This document shows, piece after piece, positions 15,577 to 23,719 of a DNA stretch of 52,051 bases (its first letter is position 1; each line of letters begins with the position of its first letter). Origin of the DNA: Candidatus Omnitrophota bacterium (GTDB taxonomy: Bacteria > Omnitrophota > Gorgyraeia > Duberdicusellales > Duberdicusellaceae); the NCBI GenBank assembly GCA_021163425.1, contig JAGGWS010000054.1, positions 1 to 52,051 on the forward strand, read 5' to 3'. Both the position numbers and the translations under genes were made by a program. Under the pieces are notes generated by a model. The model saw only the letters and a program-made list of their open reading frames with translations, had not been told where the DNA came from and did not search any database.

Positions 15577-16569
15577 TTATAGCAGAGAACTGATAGCTAC
15601 AGAAAAATTTCCCTCTAATTCTTCTAAATCTTTTTTAATTGAATCTTTACACTTAAAATATTTCAAAAGATTAAAAGGAAAAACTTCCACCCCTAAACCT
15701 CTAACTAAAAACTCCTCTATCCCTTTACAGACGGTAAGTCCTCCAGTAGAATATATCTTCTTCACCGCTAAGTTCTCCTTTGTCTCCAGATAATCTAAAG
15801 AAAGTTTTACTTCTTCTATCAAATCTGAACAGACTTCAGAAAGAAGTTCAAGACTGATATCTTTCTGAGAAGCAACTAAGTCTTTAAAATTCCTTATAGG
15901 TTTTCCCAAGATATTAGAAAGGCTCTCTAAAATATCTCTGGCTCCTTTCTTTATCTGCCGGGATAGATGAATATTATTGTTATAAACTACTGTAATTAAG
16001 GAAGAAGAATACCCTAAATCTAATAAACCTACGGGATAACCTTCCTGAGGAAAGAATTTAAGAAAAGCATTACTTAAAGATATGGGGGAAAGAGTAATTT
16101 TTAAAGGAATTAAGCCTGCTTCTTCTAAAATTCTGATTTTTTCCTCTACAAAATCTTTCCTGACTGAAACAATGAGGAGTTTAAAACTTTCAGATTTAGT
16201 TTTTTCTGCATTATTAAGAATAGAGAAGTCAAAATATGCTTCCTCAGCAGAAAAAGGGATATATTTAGAAAGCTCATAATTTAAAGACTGCCTTACCATC
16301 TTCTTGTCCATCCGGGGAAAATCCACTACCCTTACTAATGTAGATGGCCCATCTAAGGAAAGAATAATATCTGGCGACAAGAAAGACTTACCCCGACAGA
16401 ATTTAGAAAGGACCTCAGAAAAATTTCCCTGAAGGCCCTGATATAAAAAGTCTGTTATAAAATAACTATCTTTGAATTTATAGGCAGAAACTACTTTTAA
16501 AGCAGAAGAACCCCAGTCAATAGAAATCTTCTTAAAAGGAGAATACAAAAAAGGAAGGTTTAATCTCAT
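15577..16569 (-). CDS. pilM: Type IV pilus actin-like protein PilM
   Basis: 330 residues with the FtsA/actin-like fold: SIDWGSSALKVV (phosphate 1, about 15-27), YELSKYIPFSAEEAYFDF (typical PilM insertion), GLLDLGYSSSLITVV (phosphate 2, about 176-190) and KIYSTGGLTVCKGIEEFL (adenosine motif, about 265-283). It is a cytoplasmic ATP-binding protein that recruits PilN. First gene of pilMNOPQ. The ATG at 16569 is only nine bases from a good -10 box and has no convincing ribosome binding site, so it is probably translated from a leaderless mRNA. Confidence 0.92.
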   Translation of the reverse strand: MRLNLPFLYSPFKKISIDWGSSALKVVSAYKFKDSYFITDFLYQGLQGNFSEVLSKFCRGKSFLSPDIILSLDGPSTLVRVVDFPRMDKKMVRQSLNYELSKYIPFSAEEAYFDFSILNNAEKTKSESFKLLIVSVRKDFVEEKIRILEEAGLIPLKITLSPISLSNAFLKFFPQEGYPVGLLDLGYSSSLITVVYNNNIHLSRQIKKGARDILESLSNILGKPIRNFKDLVASQKDISLELLSEVCSDLIEEVKLSLDYLETKENLAVKKIYSTGGLTVCKGIEEFLVRGLGVEVFPFNLLKYFKCKDSIKKDLEELEGNFSVAISSLL

Positions 16570-16578
16570 TCCAGAATA

Positions 16579-16606
16579 ATTATTGCATAATATTAAGAAA
16601 TGTCAA
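16579..16606 (-). promoter_or_regulatory. Promoter of pilMNOPQ, leaderless layout
   Basis: -35 TTGACA (16601-16606), 16-base spacer, extended -10 TGC-AATAAT (16579-16584). The start codon of pilM begins nine bases after the -10 box, so transcription should start about three bases before the ATG. The -35 continues as TTGACATTTCT, shared in form with the promoters at 18449, 48780 and 51236. Confidence 0.65.
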
Positions 16607-16709
16607 TTACTTTAGGCTAAACACTACAAAAGCTCTCTAAACAATATTCTTCTGTCTTCAAGTTGCTTTAAAAATCCTTTCTCTTTGAAATTTATCTATA
16701 TTTAGGAGT

Positions 16710-17558
16710 TCACATCTTCAATCTTATTTCTTCAGCAATTAAACAGGCCAACTTATTAAACACCTTCTCAGTTTTATCTCGAAGATTATGCTTTATAAAT
16801 TCCCCAGGAAGAAAAGGGTCGACATTAAGAAGGTGCCTATAAAATTTATAGAGATTGTGATAAAGCCCGTAATACTCCTTCAATCCTGTCTCTTCTGTTT
16901 TCACAAATTCTATTGCTGACAAAGACTCTTTCAATAATCTTTTATAATTATCAGATAACCTCTCTAAATCCCAGAGTTCTTTAACTAAAGAATCTATATT
17001 TTTCCCAGCAAAAAATTTACCTTCATATATACATATTTCATTTAGAATTTTTTCTTCTACTGAAAATTCGTAAATCTGCTTAGAATAATCATAGGGAGAG
17101 ACCCAACAGCTATCTTGAACTCTTCCAAACCCCAGATCAATAAGAAAAGTTCTTAAACGCTGCCTCTTCCCTCTTTTACTCTCAGGGATATCATATATTA
17201 TAAGTCTCCATTTTTTATCCCAGACCTGACTATATTTCTTCCTCTTAAGAGCTATAAAATTAGCTTTAGTTTTCCAGAAGTCTTCCTTAAAGGAAATTAA
17301 AATATCTTTTTTCTTTTTTATTTTTAAAATAAGGCCCTTATTGTATAACCTATTTATATTTGTATTAACTGCATAAGGACTAATCTCTCTCTGGCTACAT
17401 TCTCCGATTGCTCTCCGGGATAAAGGAACAGCACTGATATAAAGTAAATAAGAAAAACTCTCCATCAGCTCTGAAAGAAAAGAACGTGCCAGGTTTTTTC
17501 CTCTGTAAATAAATCTGTTTATTTTCCTCCCCATCTTAGACGCCGTTATTCTTTTCAA
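16710..17558 (-). CDS. PaaX-family regulator with Cas2-like domain
   Basis: 282 residues. Residues about 20-95 look like a winged helix (SRRAIGECSQREISPYAVNT, recognition region, then KGLILKIK wing). Residues about 112-190 are the Cas2-like central domain of PaaX relatives (WRLIIYDIPESKRGKRQRLR, LIDLGFGRVQDSCWVSP). A helical C-terminal part follows. Such proteins are DNA-binding repressors whose Cas2-like domain mediates dimerisation; their ligands vary. A TTG at 17558 is the likely start; an ATG at 17534 is the alternative. It sits alone between pilM and the major pilin gene with its own promoter, so it might regulate the pili, though nothing in the sequence proves this. Confidence 0.75.
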   Translation of the reverse strand: MKRITASKMGRKINRFIYRGKNLARSFLSELMESFSYLLYISAVPLSRRAIGECSQREISPYAVNTNINRLYNKGLILKIKKKKDILISFKEDFWKTKANFIALKRKKYSQVWDKKWRLIIYDIPESKRGKRQRLRTFLIDLGFGRVQDSCWVSPYDYSKQIYEFSVEEKILNEICIYEGKFFAGKNIDSLVKELWDLERLSDNYKRLLKESLSAIEFVKTEETGLKEYYGLYHNLYKFYRHLLNVDPFLPGEFIKHNLRDKTEKVFNKLACLIAEEIRLKM

Positions 17559-17584
17559 AATTTTTTTATTCTCCCTGAAAATTA

Positions 17585-17613
17585 ATTATAACATTTAATT
17601 ATCCTATCGGCAA
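17585..17613 (-). promoter_or_regulatory. Promoter of the PaaX-like gene; rest of the gap
   Basis: -35 TTGCCG (17608-17613), 17-base spacer, extended -10 TGT-TATAAT (17585-17590). The leader would be about 20 bases and contains AGGGAG twelve bases before the TTG start. The rest of the 415-base gap up to the pilin gene holds no gene; it contains the inverted repeat at 17812-17855 and the pilin terminator at 17927-17955. Confidence 0.6.
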
Positions 17614-17811
17614 ATTGAATGTTATCTGGAGTTTCCCCACCTATGAAAGAGCTTGTCAATAGTTGATTTCTTCTAAAAATATCTTTCAATAGACTCTTAC
17701 TCTAACAACCTATTCGTGCTTTACAAACGCACATGATAATTATTCAGATTCAGGTATCCCAATTATTTTTCCAAGCTATCGGGCAAAGATTTAAAAATAT
17801 TTAAATTTTCA

Positions 17812-17855
17812 CCTCAAAAAGTCCTTGAAAATATTGGCTTTTCAAAATTTTGAGG
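17812..17855. repeat. Two-part inverted repeat
   Basis: Perfect arms CCTCAAAA (17812-17819) and TTTTGAGG (17848-17855) enclose a second perfect pair, TTGAAAA (17825-17831) and TTTTCAA (17839-17845), around a seven-base loop. It lies in the non-coding gap between the pilin terminator and the PaaX-like gene, with no T-run expected of a terminator beyond it. It could be an operator or a small structured RNA. Confidence 0.55.
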
Positions 17856-17926
17856 AAACTCTAGGAATGTTATAGAGAATTTTCGGCTCTAAATAATGGA
17901 TAAGGCAAGAAAAGGAAGAAAAAATA

Positions 17927-17955
17927 AAAAGGCGAGGGAAAAACCCTCGCCTTTT
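17927..17955 (-). terminator. Rho-independent terminator of the major pilin gene
   Basis: A 12-base perfect stem (AAAAGGCGAGGG / CCCTCGCCTTTT) with a five-base loop, followed on the minus strand by TTTTTATTTTTT-like sequence. It lies 18 bases past the pilin stop codon. The clearest terminator in the window. Confidence 0.93.
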
Positions 17956-17973
17956 AAAATTCTAAGAAGTAAA

Positions 17974-18387
17974 TTATGATGATGATGATGATGATGATGA
18001 ACAATCGTCAGTTGTCCAGACATTACCTGTTTTTACGGTATATTCCTTGGTACCACTGGTACCGCAGCTTTGGGGTGTAGCTGTAATTGTGTAGTTAGCA
18101 GCAGACAAGTTACACTTAAAAGTATACCCGTGCTTGGTCTTACCACACATATCCTCATTTAAATAAGGAGGGGTAGCATTTCTAAGAGCATCCTGACTCG
18201 TAGGATATACACCATTAGCAGCAGCATAGCTTTCTAAGGCTGTAACTAAAGCCTGAAGGTCTGCTTTGGCGGCTGCATCATTGGCATTAAGACGGGCACG
18301 TAAAAGGTTGGGTATGGCTATTGCTGCTAAGAGGGCAATAATAGCTACTACAATCATAATCTCCACTAAAGTAAAACCTTTCTTCAT
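17974..18387 (-). CDS. Major type IV pilin (PilA-like)
   Basis: 137 residues. MKKGFTLVEIMIVVAIIALLAAIAIPNLL is summarised by its key parts: KKG|FTLVE cleavage site, Glu+5, and the conserved hydrophobic helix ending in Pro. The globular part has a GspG/PilA-type segment with four cysteines (about 80, 92, 108 and 128) able to form two disulfides, and ends in DDC plus eight serines encoded by a perfect TCA repeat. A very strong ribosome binding site (GGAAAGGAGGT), its own promoter, a 5' hairpin and a strong terminator all point to a highly expressed monocistronic gene. Some relatives are type II secretion pseudopilins, but the neighbours favour a pilus. Confidence 0.92.
   Translation of the reverse strand: MKKGFTLVEIMIVVAIIALLAAIAIPNLLRARLNANDAAAKADLQALVTALESYAAANGVYPTSQDALRNATPPYLNEDMCGKTKHGYTFKCNLSAANYTITATPQSCGTSGTKEYTVKTGNVWTTDDCSSSSSSSS
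17977..18000 (-). repeat. TCA microsatellite encoding poly-Ser tail
   Basis: Eight perfect copies of the trinucleotide (TCA on the coding strand) immediately before the pilin stop codon. Slippage would change the number of C-terminal serines without shifting frame. Homogeneous codon use suggests recent expansion. Confidence 0.9.
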
Positions 18388-18415
18388 CTCTTCTTACCTC
18401 CTTTCCTGAGTAGAT

Positions 18416-18437
18416 TTGCTCTCTTTTCAAAGAGCAA
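18416..18437 (-). promoter_or_regulatory. 5'-terminal stem-loop of pilin mRNA
   Basis: TTGCTCT (18416-18422) pairs perfectly with AGAGCAA (18431-18437) around an eight-base loop. With transcription starting near 18442, the hairpin is at the extreme 5' end of the pilin mRNA and just upstream of the ribosome binding site at 18396-18407. Such terminal stems commonly stabilise abundant mRNAs; that use here is inference. Confidence 0.5.
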
Positions 18438-18448
18438 CTCTTTTTTAA

Positions 18449-18477
18449 AGCCTACCATAAATCCAAGAAAATGTCAA
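18449..18477 (-). promoter_or_regulatory. Promoter of the major pilin gene
   Basis: -35 TTGACA (18472-18477), 17-base spacer, extended -10 TGG-TAGGCT (18449-18454). The -35 is perfect and continues TTGACATTTTCT as at other promoters here; the -10 is weak but has the TGn extension. No sigma54-type GG/GC pair was seen. Confidence 0.6.
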
Positions 18478-18536
18478 TAATTTTATAACTCTTTGTTAAA
18501 CAAGTGGTTCTGTATTTAGCTCTATCATATTTTAAG

Positions 18537-18579
18537 AAAACTGACAAGTCTATCAGCTAAAAATATATCTGGCAGTTTT
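18537..18579 (-). terminator. Probable terminator after pilC
   Basis: AAAACTG (18537-18543) pairs with CAGTTTT (18573-18579), extended by CA/TG past one mismatch, and T-rich sequence follows on the minus strand. It lies 12 bases past the pilC stop and would separate the ATPase operon from the pilin gene. The long loop lowers confidence. Confidence 0.4.
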
Positions 18580-18591
18580 ATCTATAAAATC

Positions 18592-19791
18592 TTAATGGCT
18601 GATAAGCTGGGTAATCTTAAGGATAGGCAAGAATAGAGAAACAACTATGCCACCTATAACTATCCCCAAAAACCCGATAATTAAAGGCTCAATCATTGAG
18701 GTAAGCCCAGCTACAGCAGTATTTACTTCTTCTTCATAAAACTGGGCAATCTTTGTCAACATCTCCTCTAATTTACCGGTTTTTTCTCCTACGGAAATCA
18801 TCCTTACTACCATAGGAGGGAAAACTCCGCTTCGGGATAGAGGTTCAGAAAGGGATTCTCCCTCCTGAACAAATTTTTTAGATTTAACTACTGCTTCTTC
18901 AACTACTTTATTCCCCGAAGTTCTTCCTACAATATCTAAACTTTGTAAAACCGGCACCCCGCTACTCACTAAAGTAGAAAAAGTTCGGCAAAACTTAGCC
19001 ACAGCAATTTTCCTGATAAGTTCACCCACTACAGGAAGTTTAAGCAGTCTTTCATCAATCTTTTTCCTTCCTTCAGGAGTAGTTGAAACTTTCTTCAAAA
19101 CTATTCCCAAAATTAACAATCCTCCTAATATAAAGAGAAACCACCTCCGCGAAAAATCACTTATCCCAATAAGAATGCGGGTAGGTAAAGGGAGATGGCC
19201 TCCTAACATATCAAATATACCTTTGAAAGTAGGGATAACCTTTAAAATCAAAAAAGCAGTTATTACTATAGCCATAGAAATCACAATTACCGGATAAGCT
19301 AAGCTGGAGCGCACCTTTCTTTGAAGAGCCAAAGTAGATTCTATATAGCCACTCACTCTATTTAAAATTTCGCCTAACTTTCCTGAGGCTTCTCCTGCTC
19401 TTACCATACTTATATAAAACTCGGAAAAAACTTTAGGAAACTTAGAGAGAGCAGAATGAAAAGAACTACCTTCCCGCACATTTCTAAGAATGTCTAAAAT
19501 TATCTGTTTAAAGGAAGGGTTCTTGACTTGCTCAGAAAGTATCTCTAAGCCCTGAACTAAGGGAATATCACTTTCAATAAGAGTAGTAAGCTGACGAGAA
19601 AAAATCACTATCTCCTCAGGTTTCACTTTCCCGGAAATTGGGCGGACTTTTCCTTTCTTCTCAGTTATGGAAACAATAATTAGACCCTCAGTATGGAGAG
19701 AATCTCTAACCTTTTCTAAAGAAACTTCCTCAATCAAGCCTTTGGCAATTTTGCCCTCTTTTGTTCTTACTCTGTACTCAAACAAAGGCAT
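18592..19791 (-). CDS. pilC: Type IV pilus inner-membrane platform protein PilC
   Basis: 399 residues with two T2SSF domains (about 65-190 and 270-390). Typical signatures are FSRQLTTLIESDIPLVQGL, FYISMVRAGEASGKL and FCRTFSTLVSSGVPVLQSL, with membrane helices near 165-190, 215-235 and 370-390. It forms the inner-membrane platform that the assembly ATPase rotates. It follows the second PilB-like gene after 51 bases. Length and motifs are normal. Confidence 0.95.
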   Translation of the reverse strand: MPLFEYRVRTKEGKIAKGLIEEVSLEKVRDSLHTEGLIIVSITEKKGKVRPISGKVKPEEIVIFSRQLTTLIESDIPLVQGLEILSEQVKNPSFKQIILDILRNVREGSSFHSALSKFPKVFSEFYISMVRAGEASGKLGEILNRVSGYIESTLALQRKVRSSLAYPVIVISMAIVITAFLILKVIPTFKGIFDMLGGHLPLPTRILIGISDFSRRWFLFILGGLLILGIVLKKVSTTPEGRKKIDERLLKLPVVGELIRKIAVAKFCRTFSTLVSSGVPVLQSLDIVGRTSGNKVVEEAVVKSKKFVQEGESLSEPLSRSGVFPPMVVRMISVGEKTGKLEEMLTKIAQFYEEEVNTAVAGLTSMIEPLIIGFLGIVIGGIVVSLFLPILKITQLISH

Positions 19792-19842
19792 AACTCATTA
19801 AACCTCCAAGAATTAAAAATCTCAACCTACTCCCGGTTAAAA

Positions 19843-21528
19843 TCAAGTTATCCGGAATACCTCTTCCAAAGAAGTTACTCCCCTAAAAGCTTTATCTAAA
19901 GCATCTTCTCTCAAGTTCCTAAAATCTAACTCTTTACGAGCATAACTAACTATCCTCTCTTCAGTTTCTTTACTAACAATCATTTCTTTTATCTTATCGT
20001 CAACTAATAAAACTTCTAAGACTGCTTCTCTTCCCAAATAACCTGTCCCTCTACAAGAAGGACAACCCTTACCAATGTAGAAATCCATATCTTTATCTTT
20101 TAAACCCAGCTTATCTAAAACTTTTTGTGATATTTTATAAGAAGTCTTACACTGAGGACAAATTTTTCTACAAAGCCTCTGAGCCGAAGTCATTACTAAA
20201 GAAGAAGCTAAGAGATAAGGTTCTACTCCCATATCCACTAAGCGAGTAATTGCTCCTACAGAATCATTGGTATGAAGGGTAGAAAGAATAAGTTCGCCGG
20301 TTAAAGAAGCTTTAATAGCAATATCAGCAGTTTCAGAATCTCTAATCTCTCCTACCATTATCACATCGGGAGATTGTCTCAATACTGCCCGCAAACAATT
20401 AGCAAAAGTAAGCCCTATGTCGGGATAGACCTGAATTTGAGTTATACCTTCAATCTGATACTCAACAGGGTCTTCTATAGTAATAATATTCCTCTGGGGA
20501 GTATTTAGGTGATTGATTACTGAATAAAGAGTGGTGGACTTTCCTGAACCAGTAGGACCGGTAACTAAAAGAATCCCAAAAGGTCTTTTTAAAGCTTCTT
20601 CAAAAAGCTGACGCGGTTTCTCAGAAAAACCTAACTTTTCTAAACCAATAGATAGATTAGACTTATCTAAAGCTCTCAAGACGAATTTTTCGCCGTACTT
20701 GGTAGGAAGAGAAGAAACCCTGAAGTCAACCTCTTTATTTTCCAATCTCACTTTAAACCTACCATCCTGAGGGATTCGCGATTCAGTAATATTAAGCGAA
20801 GACATAATTTTAAGACGGGCAATTATAGCATTCTGATTTTTTTTAGGCAAGCTAAAAACTTCATGCAAAACCCCATCTATGCGATAGCGCACTTTAAGTC
20901 TGTCTTCCTCAGGCTCAATATGAATATCCGAAGCCCGACGGTTAAGAGCTTCAGTAATTACTAAGTCTACTACTCTTACTATAGGTGGCTTTCTGCTTTC
21001 GGCCACCACATCATAACCCATAATCGTCTCTTCCTCACCTGCAACTTCAAGATTATCTATATTGCTTTCCAGCATATCTAAAAATTGCTCAGAGCTTTCT
21101 TTCTTATAAACCTCTTCTAAAACTGCTTTTATCTGGGAGGGCTTAGCTAAAACCAAGCCTATATCTGAACCTAATTTCAACCTTAAATCATCTAAGACTA
21201 AGAGATCTAAAGGATCACTACAAGCTAAAGTTATAACATTTTTAATCCTGGAAATCGGCAAGATTTGATATTTATAGGCTAACTCCTGAGAAATCAAGCT
21301 AGCTTGAGACTTATCAATCTTAAACCTACTTAAATCAAAATAGACAAGTCCTGTCTCTTGAGAAAGAAATTGACAATATTCCTCCTCTTTTAACAAATTA
21401 GCTTCTTGCAATTTCTTCCTAAAATCTACTAAATTTTTAGATTCTTTAAATAATCTTAAAACTTCTTCTTTGTCTATGCCTTCTTTTTTTAAAACTAACT
21501 CTTTCAACCTCTCTCTAAGATTAGCCAT
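19843..21528 (-). CDS. pilB: Type IV pilus assembly ATPase PilB (first paralogue)
   Basis: 561 residues. An N-terminal MshEN-like domain (about 1-140) is divergent from the c-di-GMP consensus. The ATPase core has Walker A GPTGSGKST (324-332), the Asp box TIEDPVEYQI, Walker B VIMVGEIRD (about 389-397) and STLHTND. A zinc site follows (CRKICPQC from residue 453, CPSC near 489). All catalytic residues are intact. The gene lies two bases after a second PilB-like ATPase gene, so the two are co-expressed; which drives extension is not evident from sequence. Confidence 0.9.
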   Translation of the reverse strand: MANLRERLKELVLKKEGIDKEEVLRLFKESKNLVDFRKKLQEANLLKEEEYCQFLSQETGLVYFDLSRFKIDKSQASLISQELAYKYQILPISRIKNVITLACSDPLDLLVLDDLRLKLGSDIGLVLAKPSQIKAVLEEVYKKESSEQFLDMLESNIDNLEVAGEEETIMGYDVVAESRKPPIVRVVDLVITEALNRRASDIHIEPEEDRLKVRYRIDGVLHEVFSLPKKNQNAIIARLKIMSSLNITESRIPQDGRFKVRLENKEVDFRVSSLPTKYGEKFVLRALDKSNLSIGLEKLGFSEKPRQLFEEALKRPFGILLVTGPTGSGKSTTLYSVINHLNTPQRNIITIEDPVEYQIEGITQIQVYPDIGLTFANCLRAVLRQSPDVIMVGEIRDSETADIAIKASLTGELILSTLHTNDSVGAITRLVDMGVEPYLLASSLVMTSAQRLCRKICPQCKTSYKISQKVLDKLGLKDKDMDFYIGKGCPSCRGTGYLGREAVLEVLLVDDKIKEMIVSKETEERIVSYARKELDFRNLREDALDKAFRGVTSLEEVFRIT

Positions 21529-21530
21529 CT

Positions 21531-23225
21531 CTAATCTTGGGCAGTAACTCTTAAAACTTCTTCTAAGGAAGTTAAACCTTTTTTAAGCTTTAATACTGCA
21601 TCTTCTCGCAAAGTCTGCATTCCTTCCTGACGAGCTCTCTCTTTTAAAACCCCCTCAGGAGAAGACTTCAAAATTAATTCTTTTATAGTCTCAGTTATTT
21701 CTAAAAATTCACAAATCCCTATCCTTCCTCTGTAGCCGGTATTTCCACACTTCTTACAACCTTTAGGCTTATAGACTTTCACCTCTTTCTCTAATCTCAA
21801 AACTTCCCTTAAATATTGGGGGACTTCTCCCTCCTCTTTACATTCAGGACAGAGTTTTCTCAGAAGTCTCTGGGCTAAAACTCCTAATAAAGAAGAAGTA
21901 ACTAAAAAGGGCTCAACTCCCATATTAACTAAACGGGTTACTGAACCACAGGCAGTGGTGGTATGAAGAGTAGATAAAACTAAGTGGCCAGTAAGAGCTG
22001 CTTTTATAGCTATGTCTACTGTATCAAAATCTCTAATTTCTCCTACCATAATTATATCAGGGTCCTGTCTTAATATTGAGCGAAGAGAAGAAGCAAAAGT
22101 TAAACCAACTTCGGGCCTAACCTGAACCTGGTTTATCCCTTTAAGTTCATATTCAATGGGATCTTCTACAGTAATTATATTTTTTTCTGGAGAATCAACA
22201 TACTTGAGGATGGAATAAAGAGTGGTAGTCTTTCCACAGCCGGTTGGTCCACAAGAGATAATCATTCCGTGAGGACGTAGAGAGACCTGCTTTATCTTCT
22301 TTACCACCTCTTCCTCAAACCCTAAGCTATCTAAGCTAAGTAAAGCCTGGCTCTTATCTAATATTCTTAAAGCCACCTTTTCCCCTAAAACTGAAGGAAC
22401 TATTGATACCCTGAAATCCACATTCTTAGAACCAATTTTCAGACTAAACCTTCCATCCTGAGGGAGTCGGTGTTCAGCAATATCTAAATTAGCCATAACT
22501 TTTATCCGAGAAGTTATTAGAGGATGCATATTTAAAGGAGGCGCTTCCCTCTCACAAAGTATCCCATCTATCCGAAACCGGATCCGCATACTCTTCTCCA
22601 TCGGCTCAATCAATACATCAGAAGCCTTCTCTTCTACAGCTTTAGTCAATATTAAGTTGGTAATCTTAACTACCGGGCCCTCCTTAACTTTTTTAAGAAC
22701 TACTGTCTCGTCTTCAGAGGGTCTCTTTTCTTCCTGAACTAATTCCAGCTTAGAAGAACTTTTCTCTAAGATATTCTCTATCTCCTCTTTAGCTGATTCT
22801 CGATAAAATCTTTCTAACCCAGCTTCTATATCTGTTGAAGAAGCTAAAACTGGGTTAATCTCTAAACCGGTGAGTCTCTTTAAATCATCCAAGGCAAAAA
22901 TATTTAGAGGGTCAGACATAGCTACAGTTAAAGTATTACTTATCTTTCCTATAGGAATAACTTTATATTTACGAGCATAATGAAAAGGGACAATCTTAGT
23001 CAATTCTTCAGATACTTTAAACCGAGAAAGCTCAACAGGAGGGATACCTAAATCTTTAGAGAAGATAAGAAGCAGAGACTCCTCATCAACCAGGCCTAAC
23101 TTTAATAATACTTCACTTAGACTTCCCCCAGCTTCTCTTTGAAGTTTTAGGGCTTTACTTATTTCTTCTTCACTTACTATTTTACTCTCTTTTAAAGTCT
23201 TTAATATCTTTTCTTTAAGCCCCAT
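21531..23225 (-). CDS. PilB/GspE-family ATPase (second paralogue)
   Basis: 564 residues with the same architecture as its neighbour: MshEN-like N-terminal domain (about 5-145), ATPase core with Walker A GPTGCGKTT, TVEDPIEYEL, Walker B IIMVGEIRD and STLHTTT, and a zinc site (CPEC, CKKC). Its N-terminal domain keeps more of the MshEN pattern (ALKLQREAGG, LLKLGLVDEESL) than the first paralogue. Two PilB-type motors in tandem could form mixed hexamers or serve different pilins. It starts 43 bases after the lone MshEN gene. Confidence 0.88.
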   Translation of the reverse strand: MGLKEKILKTLKESKIVSEEEISKALKLQREAGGSLSEVLLKLGLVDEESLLLIFSKDLGIPPVELSRFKVSEELTKIVPFHYARKYKVIPIGKISNTLTVAMSDPLNIFALDDLKRLTGLEINPVLASSTDIEAGLERFYRESAKEEIENILEKSSSKLELVQEEKRPSEDETVVLKKVKEGPVVKITNLILTKAVEEKASDVLIEPMEKSMRIRFRIDGILCEREAPPLNMHPLITSRIKVMANLDIAEHRLPQDGRFSLKIGSKNVDFRVSIVPSVLGEKVALRILDKSQALLSLDSLGFEEEVVKKIKQVSLRPHGMIISCGPTGCGKTTTLYSILKYVDSPEKNIITVEDPIEYELKGINQVQVRPEVGLTFASSLRSILRQDPDIIMVGEIRDFDTVDIAIKAALTGHLVLSTLHTTTACGSVTRLVNMGVEPFLVTSSLLGVLAQRLLRKLCPECKEEGEVPQYLREVLRLEKEVKVYKPKGCKKCGNTGYRGRIGICEFLEITETIKELILKSSPEGVLKERARQEGMQTLREDAVLKLKKGLTSLEEVLRVTAQD

Positions 23226-23268
23226 AAATTTTTCAATTCAAACTTTTCAGAATATAAAATTAAGGACC

Positions 23269-23712
23269 TTAAGCATAACACTTCTCTATTGCTTTCTTTA
23301 TATCCGAAGCAGTAGCTACGAATATCTGCACCTCTGAATTGCTAATATATTCTACATCCTCTATAGCCTGGGAATTTAAAGGATTGGCCATAGCTATGGT
23401 CAAAGTAGAGCCTATTTTATCTATAGGGATAAGACAATACTGAAGGGCTACCTGTTTAGGAATTATCTTAACCAACTCTTTGGGAATATCATAGCTTTCT
23501 AAAGGAAGATAAGGAAACCCGTACTGTAAAGATAAAACATGAGCGATATCCTCCTCTTTAGCAAATCCCAGAGAAACTATTATCTCTCCAATTAACCCTC
23601 CTCTTTCCTTTTGAACCTTAAGAGCCTTCTTAATTTGAGCTCTATTAATTATTCCTTTCTCAATTAAAAGTTCTCCTAAAGGTTTATCGATTCTTTTCTT
23701 AAAATACTTCAT
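23269..23712 (-). CDS. Stand-alone MshEN (GspE N-terminal) domain protein
   Basis: 147 residues consisting only of the N-terminal domain of PilB/GspE ATPases. It carries two tandem motifs resembling the 24-residue c-di-GMP-binding MshEN repeats: residues about 10-34 (LGELLIEKG..., ALKVQ) and 40-63 (IGEIIVSLG..., VLSLQ). The leading Arg of the consensus is Lys or Leu here. It lies between the GGDEF-like gene and the ATPase genes in one operon, which suggests a soluble c-di-GMP sensor acting on the PilB motors. Binding is predicted from family knowledge, not shown. Confidence 0.8.
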   Translation of the reverse strand: MKYFKKRIDKPLGELLIEKGIINRAQIKKALKVQKERGGLIGEIIVSLGFAKEEDIAHVLSLQYGFPYLPLESYDIPKELVKIIPKQVALQYCLIPIDKIGSTLTIAMANPLNSQAIEDVEYISNSEVQIFVATASDIKKAIEKCYA

Positions 23713-23719
23713 TATATTA

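Noticed and set aside
16710-17558. Cas2 of a CRISPR locus
   Set aside because: The Cas2-like part is embedded in a 282-residue PaaX-type protein; no cas1, other cas genes or repeat arrays are present.
17977-18000. Start of a CRISPR or other long tandem array
   Set aside because: It is a simple trinucleotide run inside the pilin coding sequence.
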